DNA of 64,000 nt from Solirubrobacter deserti (GTDB taxonomy: Bacteria; Actinomycetota; Thermoleophilia; Solirubrobacterales; Solirubrobacteraceae). The position numbers and the translations under genes were made by a program. The stretch lies in the NCBI RefSeq assembly GCF_003344625.1, contig NZ_QPKJ02000001.1, forward strand, positions 186,001 to 250,000. Direction: 5' to 3'. The notes beneath the pieces were generated by a model, which saw only the letters and a program-made list of their open reading frames with translations, did not search any database and had not been told where the DNA came from. This document shows, in pieces, positions 59,974 through 64,000 of this stretch. How positions within the stretch are numbered: position 1 is the first letter of the stretch; each line of letters begins with the position of its first letter.

Positions 59974-59992
59974 CTTGCCATCGGTCGGCAAG
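59974..59992. promoter_or_regulatory. Inverted repeat just upstream of the FAS-I gene
   Basis: CTTGCC (59974-59979), 7-base centre, GGCAAG (59987-59992). It overlaps or abuts the Shine-Dalgarno-like AAGGGG (59990-59995) before GTG 60003, so a protein bound here could block transcription or translation initiation. No convincing -10/-35 pair is visible in 59857-60002. Confidence 0.4.
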
Positions 59993-60002
59993 GGGTCTTG
60001 AC

Positions 60003-63000
60003 GTGTCGCTGATCGCCAGTCCTTACACACCTGTTGCAGCCCACGGCGCCTCCGCGGCGAGCCTCGCGGCGCGCCTGGCCGCCGGTGACGTGCGCGCGGT
60101 GGTGACCTTCGCAGGTCAGGGCGTGGATGTCTTAGACGAGTTGTCAACGCTCGTCGCGCAGCGGCCGGAGCTGTTGAGCGGCGTGGAGCTCGCGAGCGAC
60201 GTGCTGGCGGAGGTCGCGAGGTCCGACCTCGGGCTGGCGAGCGGCGCCTACCGGCACGGGACCGATGTGGCCGCCTGGGTGATGGATCCGGACGGCGCGC
60301 CGCCCCTGTCCTACCTACGCGGGGCGGCGGTCGCGTACCCGCTGTCGCTGGTCGCGCAGGCGCTGCTGTGGCGGGCCGTGTTCGCGGACGCGCTGGAGCC
60401 GGCGGTCGGCTCGGTGCTGGGCTTCGCCGGACACTCGCAGGGCCTGCTCGCCGCCGCGCTGGTGGCTGAGGCGCCGGGCGGCGTGATCGACGACGCGCTG
60501 CTCGCGCGCCATCTCCGGAGCGCGGCCGTGCAAGGGCTGGCGATGTCGGCGGCGGCGGTCGGGCGCTCGCCGATGGCGGCCGTGGACGGGGTGACGCTGG
60601 AGCGGCTGGAGCCGTTGCTGACGGGCGAGGTGTCCGTCGCGCTGGTCAACACGCGGACCCGGATCGTGCTCGCCGGCCCGCCCACGGACCTCGAGGCCGT
60701 GCGCGCTCGCTTGGCCGCGTGCGCCGCGGACGAGGCCGCGGCGCGGCGCGAGGGCCAGCTCGGCGGTGCGCCGCTGCGCTTCGAGTGGACGCCGCTGGCG
60801 GTCGACGTGCCGTTCCATTCCCCGGCGTTGGACGATGCGCTGGCGGGTTTCGAGCCGCTGGGGGTGGGCGAGCGCTGGGCTCCGGTGCTCGGCGCGGACG
60901 ACCTGGCGCGCGCGCAGTTCGTCGATCCGGTCCGGTGGGACCGGGTCGCGGGCGAGATCCGTGCGCTGGGCGCGGACTGGGTGCTCGACTTCGGGCCCGG
61001 GACCGCGGTCGCGCGCATGACGGCCGAGAACCTGCGCGGCAGCGGCGTGCGCGTGCTCGCGCTGGCCTCGCCCGAGGGGCGGCGCGTGCTGACGTCGCCG
61101 GGCGCGGCGCCGGCCGGGCGGGACGTGACGTACGCGGACTTCGCCCCGGGTGTGGTGAACGGGCACCTGGACACCAAGTACACGCGGGCGACCGGGCGCC
61201 CGCCGGTGATCCTGGCCGGGATGACGCCGACGACGGTCGACGCGGGGATCGTCGCCGCCGCCGCCAACGCGGGGTACATGGCCGAGCTCGCCGGCGGCGG
61301 GCAACCGGACCGGCGGACGTTCGACCTGCGCGTGGAGGAGCTCGCGGGGCTGCTCGAGCCGGGGCGCGAGGTCGTCTTCAACACGCTGCTGCTGGACCGG
61401 CACCTGTGGGAGCTGCACGTCTCCCGGGACGCGCTGCTGCTCGGGGCACGGCGGGCGGGCGCCCCGTTCGCGGGGTTGACCGTGTCGGCGGGCATCCCGG
61501 ACGTCGACGAGGCGATCGCGCTGCTGGACGAGCTGGCCGCGGTCGGCATGCGCGTGAACGCGTTCAAGCCGGGCACCGCCGAGCAGGTCCGGCAGCTGCT
61601 GGCGATCGCGGACGCGGCGCCGCATCACACGATCGCCGCGCACCTGGAGGGCGGGCGCGCGGGCGGGCACCACTCGTGGGAGGACCTCGAGGAGCTGCTG
61701 CTGGAGACCTACCACGAGCTGCGCCGGCGGCCGAACGTGCTCGTGTGCGCGGGCGGCGGGATCGGCACGCCGGCGCGCGCGGCGGAGCTGCTGCACGGCA
61801 CCTGGGCGCTCGTGCACGGCGTGGACGCGATGCCCGTCGACGCCGTCCTGATCGGGACGGCGGCGATGGCGTGCCTGGAGGCGACCGCTTCCCCGCAGGT
61901 CAAAGCGGCGCTGGTCGCGGCCGGCGGGTCGGCGGAGTGGGTGCCGCGGCGCGGTGTCGACGGGGGCGTCACGTCGGCCCGGTCGAACCTGAACGCCGAC
62001 ATCCACCTGCTCGACAACGCGGCCTCGCGCGCGGGCCATCTGCTCGAGTCGGTGGCAGGGGACGAGGCCGCGGTGCTCGCGCGGCGTTCCGAGATCGCCG
62101 ACGCGCTGTCGCGGACCGCGAAGCCGTACTTCGGCGAGCTGGCGGAGATGACCTACGGGGACGTGCTGGCGCGCTTCCGCGAGCTGTGCGCGATCGGGCG
62201 CGGGCGCCGCTACGACGACGGCGAGTGGGGACACCCGTCGTGGCGGGCGCGCTACGAGGCGCTGCTGGCGCGGTTCGCCGCGCGGCTGGCGCCGGAGGAG
62301 CGCGGCCCGGTGGCGGCCGTCGTGGACGAGGCGGTCGCGGCGCGCACGCTGCTGCATCCCGCCGACGCGCAGTTCTTCCTGGAGGTCTGCGATCGGCCGG
62401 GCAAGCCCGTGCCGTTCGTGCCGGTGCTGGACGCCGAGGTGCGCCGCTGGTACATGGCGGACGGGCTCTGGCAGGCGCAGGACGACCGGCTCGGTGTGGA
62501 CGAGGTGTTCGTCATCCCCGGTCCCGAGGCCGTCGCGGGCATCGAGCGCGTGGACGAGCCGGTGGCGGAGCTGCTCGCTCGCTTCGAGGCCGAGGCGGTC
62601 GCGCGCGTCAGGTCGGCGCCGGTGGCGCGGCCGCGGCTGGCCGACCCGGGCCCGGCGCCCGAGCCGCTCGCGTCGCTGCGCGCGGACGGCGTCGTCGGCG
62701 AGCTGCTCGCCGTGCAGTGCGTCGTGACCGAGGACGGCCGTACGCTGCCCAACCCGCTGTGGCGGCTGGTCGCGCCCGGCGACGCGATCGACCAGCTCGG
62801 CGACGTGATCACCGTCCGCCCCGCCGACGCGCCGTTCGAGAGCGTCGTGATCGAGCCGGCCGCCGGCAGCCGCCCCGCCGGCGCGAGCGACGAGCCGGCG
62901 CGCGGCGAGGTGGTCGGCACGCGCGCTCCCGGCGCGGGGGAGCCCGCGCGCGGTGAGGTCGTCGTCACGGCGGGCGCGCTCGCCCTGCGCTTCGCGGTGC

Positions 63001-64000
63001 GTGACGGCGCCGTCTTCGAGGTCGAAGGCGAAGCCGCGCGCGCGGCGTTCGCGGTGTCCGCGCTGGACCCGGGCTCCTCCTGGTCGTGCCCGGCCGAGCT
63101 GCCGCGCGCCTACCGCGCCGCGACCGGCGCCGCGCACGACGGCGTGCCGCTGGACCTGGCGTGGACGCTGGCCTGGCCCGCCGTGTGCGACCTGCTGGCG
63201 ACGCCCGAGCTGGCCGCGCGCTTCCACGAGCTCGTGCACGCGACGCACGCGGTGGAGCCGGGGGAGGCCTGGCCGCCGCGGCCCGGGGAGAGCGGCCCGT
63301 GCTCGGCCTGGCTGGTCGAGCTGTCCGATCCGGCCGGCGCGCCGACCCGGCTGCGCTGCCGCGCCCGGGTCGAGAGCGAGCGCGGGCTCGTCGCGACCGT
63401 CGACGCCGAGCTCGCAATCCTCGGCGACGCCGCCGCGACCGACGTCGAGCTGCGCCGCCACGACTTCCACAATGTCGAGCTCACGCTGCGCGAGGCCGGC
63501 GACGCCGACTTCCTGGCCGAACAGCCCTGGTTGGAGCTCCGCGACGAGCTGCGCGCCGGCGACGTCCTGCACGTGCGCGCCGAGACGACGCTCGAAGTGC
63601 CACGCGGCGGCGAGCCGCGCTGGACCGCGACGGGCACCGTCGCGCGCGCCGGCGAGGAGATCGGCACCATCACCGAGTGCTCGATTCGTCAACCCCTGGT
63701 TGACCAATCGACCACTCGCGGCACCAACCCCGTCGCGGCCGTGCTCGACCTGCTCGCCACGCCTGGGCCCGAGCGGCACGCTCGTCCCGGCGCCCTGCTG
63801 GCCACGGCCGAGGACGTGGCGCCGACCTCGATGGAGGCGTTCGCACGGGTGGGCGGGGATCGCAACCCGCTGCACCGGTCGGTGCTGGCCGCGCGGCTCG
63901 CCGGGCTCAAGCGGCCGATCGTGCACGGCGCGTGGACGGCCGCGCGGGCGTCGGCGTTCGTCGTGGATGAGCTGTGCGACGGCGACGCGCAACGCCTGCG
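60003..64000 (+). CDS. fas: Type I fatty acid synthase (mycobacterial FAS-I type), 3' truncated by window
   Basis: The frame is open from GTG 60003 to the window end: 1,332 codons of a protein that in mycobacteria has about 3,070 residues. AAGGGG lies 7 bases before GTG. Residues about 25-340: acetyl/malonyl-type acyltransferase with Ser145 in 'FAGHSQGLLAAALV'. Residues about 375-820: FMN/NAD(P)H TIM-barrel enoyl reductase, 'PPVILAGMTPTTVDAGIVAA', 'YMAELAGGGQPD', 'HLEGGRAGGHHSWEDLEELL' and 'VCAGGGIGTPARAAELL', nearly as in M. tuberculosis Fas. Residues about 830-1332: dehydratase region ending with 'GGDRNPLHRSV' and 'LKRPIVHGAW' (hotdog/MaoC-like). The malonyl/palmitoyl transferase, ACP, ketoreductase and ketosynthase should follow outside the window. 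A long antisense frame covers the same bases and is not a gene. Confidence 0.95.
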   Translation, partial: MSLIASPYTPVAAHGASAASLAARLAAGDVRAVVTFAGQGVDVLDELSTLVAQRPELLSGVELASDVLAEVARSDLGLASGAYRHGTDVAAWVMDPDGAPPLSYLRGAAVAYPLSLVAQALLWRAVFADALEPAVGSVLGFAGHSQGLLAAALVAEAPGGVIDDALLARHLRSAAVQGLAMSAAAVGRSPMAAVDGVTLERLEPLLTGEVSVALVNTRTRIVLAGPPTDLEAVRARLAACAADEAAARREGQLGGAPLRFEWTPLAVDVPFHSPALDDALAGFEPLGVGERWAPVLGADDLARAQFVDPVRWDRVAGEIRALGADWVLDFGPGTAVARMTAENLRGSGVRVLALASPEGRRVLTSPGAAPAGRDVTYADFAPGVVNGHLDTKYTRATGRPPVILAGMTPTTVDAGIVAAAANAGYMAELAGGGQPDRRTFDLRVEELAGLLEPGREVVFNTLLLDRHLWELHVSRDALLLGARRAGAPFAGLTVSAGIPDVDEAIALLDELAAVGMRVNAFKPGTAEQVRQLLAIADAAPHHTIAAHLEGGRAGGHHSWEDLEELLLETYHELRRRPNVLVCAGGGIGTPARAAELLHGTWALVHGVDAMPVDAVLIGTAAMACLEATASPQVKAALVAAGGSAEWVPRRGVDGGVTSARSNLNADIHLLDNAASRAGHLLESVAGDEAAVLARRSEIADALSRTAKPYFGELAEMTYGDVLARFRELCAIGRGRRYDDGEWGHPSWRARYEALLARFAARLAPEERGPVAAVVDEAVAARTLLHPADAQFFLEVCDRPGKPVPFVPVLDAEVRRWYMADGLWQAQDDRLGVDEVFVIPGPEAVAGIERVDEPVAELLARFEAEAVARVRSAPVARPRLADPGPAPEPLASLRADGVVGELLAVQCVVTEDGRTLPNPLWRLVAPGDAIDQLGDVITVRPADAPFESVVIEPAAGSRPAGASDEPARGEVVGTRAPGAGEPARGEVVVTAGALALRFAVRDGAVFEVEGEAARAAFAVSALDPGSSWSCPAELPRAYRAATGAAHDGVPLDLAWTLAWPAVCDLLATPELAARFHELVHATHAVEPGEAWPPRPGESGPCSAWLVELSDPAGAPTRLRCRARVESERGLVATVDAELAILGDAAATDVELRRHDFHNVELTLREAGDADFLAEQPWLELRDELRAGDVLHVRAETTLEVPRGGEPRWTATGTVARAGEEIGTITECSIRQPLVDQSTTRGTNPVAAVLDLLATPGPERHARPGALLATAEDVAPTSMEAFARVGGDRNPLHRSVLAARLAGLKRPIVHGAWTAARASAFVVDELCDGDAQRL

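Noticed and set aside
60315..63992. 1,225-codon open frame on the minus strand
   Set aside because: It is the antisense shadow of the FAS-I gene: Arg/Ala/His-rich translation, no domain, while the plus frame has clear enzyme motifs.
1..64000. tRNA, rRNA, insertion sequences, integrases or attachment sites
   Set aside because: None recognised in any gap; gaps are short and lack cloverleaf-like or terminal-repeat patterns.

Overview
The window reads as one continuous chromosomal stretch of a very GC-rich actinobacterium, most likely class Thermoleophilia (Solirubrobacter/Conexibacter-like). The reasons are very high GC, tightly packed overlapping genes, glgA of the actinobacterial type, a mycobacterial-type FAS-I, and several exported proteins with Pro-rich linkers and Lys-rich C-terminal beta domains that I associate with Solirubrobacterales. 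The taxon is an inference. I saw no tRNA, rRNA, CRISPR array, transposase or phage gene. No gene-free stretch exceeds about 205 bases.

Layout. 1-7.6 kb: the end of a nucleotide-sugar epimerase gene, an exported FecR-tail protein, a MIO ammonia-lyase with Phe-type selectivity residues, a receiver-only response regulator, and a divergent TetR/SDR pair sharing a repeated operator. 7.6-16 kb: a leftward paaA-D-B-C operon (phenylacetyl-CoA epoxidase, paaD split in two, no paaE) divergent from an aldehyde dehydrogenase, feruloyl-CoA synthase-like ligase and PaaI-type thioesterase. 16-23.7 kb: a FAD-Rieske oxidoreductase with two SRPBCC proteins, an FRG protein, an HD-GYP/MerR fusion divergent from a TetR gene, a TIM-barrel isomerase and two DNRLRE-like exported paralogs. 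23.9-30.4 kb: a six-gene operon that looks like the aerobic CoA-thioester route for anthranilate; tryptophan dioxygenase at 44.5-45.3 kb could supply anthranilate. 30.5-43.5 kb: a five-gene exported copper/redox operon made of a 1,884-residue cupredoxin/Ig-repeat protein, a ThuA/sugar dehydrogenase fusion, a triple cupredoxin, a multicopper oxidase and a single cupredoxin. A perfect 12-bp hairpin follows it. This is the best candidate for an undescribed system. 43.6-52 kb: an Asp-nucleophile hydrolase, kynA, a WS/DGAT, and pgm-glgC-glgA-pfkB. 52-59.9 kb: SET protein, degenerate-filter ion channel, compact GH127, Sfp-type PPTase, two exported proteins, a FhuF-like protein and a SirB1-like protein. 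60.0-64.0 kb: the first 1,332 codons of a mycobacterial-type FAS-I gene that runs off the window.

Themes. Aromatic acids and aromatic amino acids are handled through CoA thioesters (ammonia-lyase, ligases, Paa epoxidase, anthraniloyl-CoA enzymes, KynA). Storage and lipid genes (glycogen, WS/DGAT, FAS-I, PPTase) lie beside a large exported copper apparatus. Many first genes of operons have a TAnnnT-like hexamer 6-8 bases before the start codon and no Shine-Dalgarno, which suggests common leaderless transcription.
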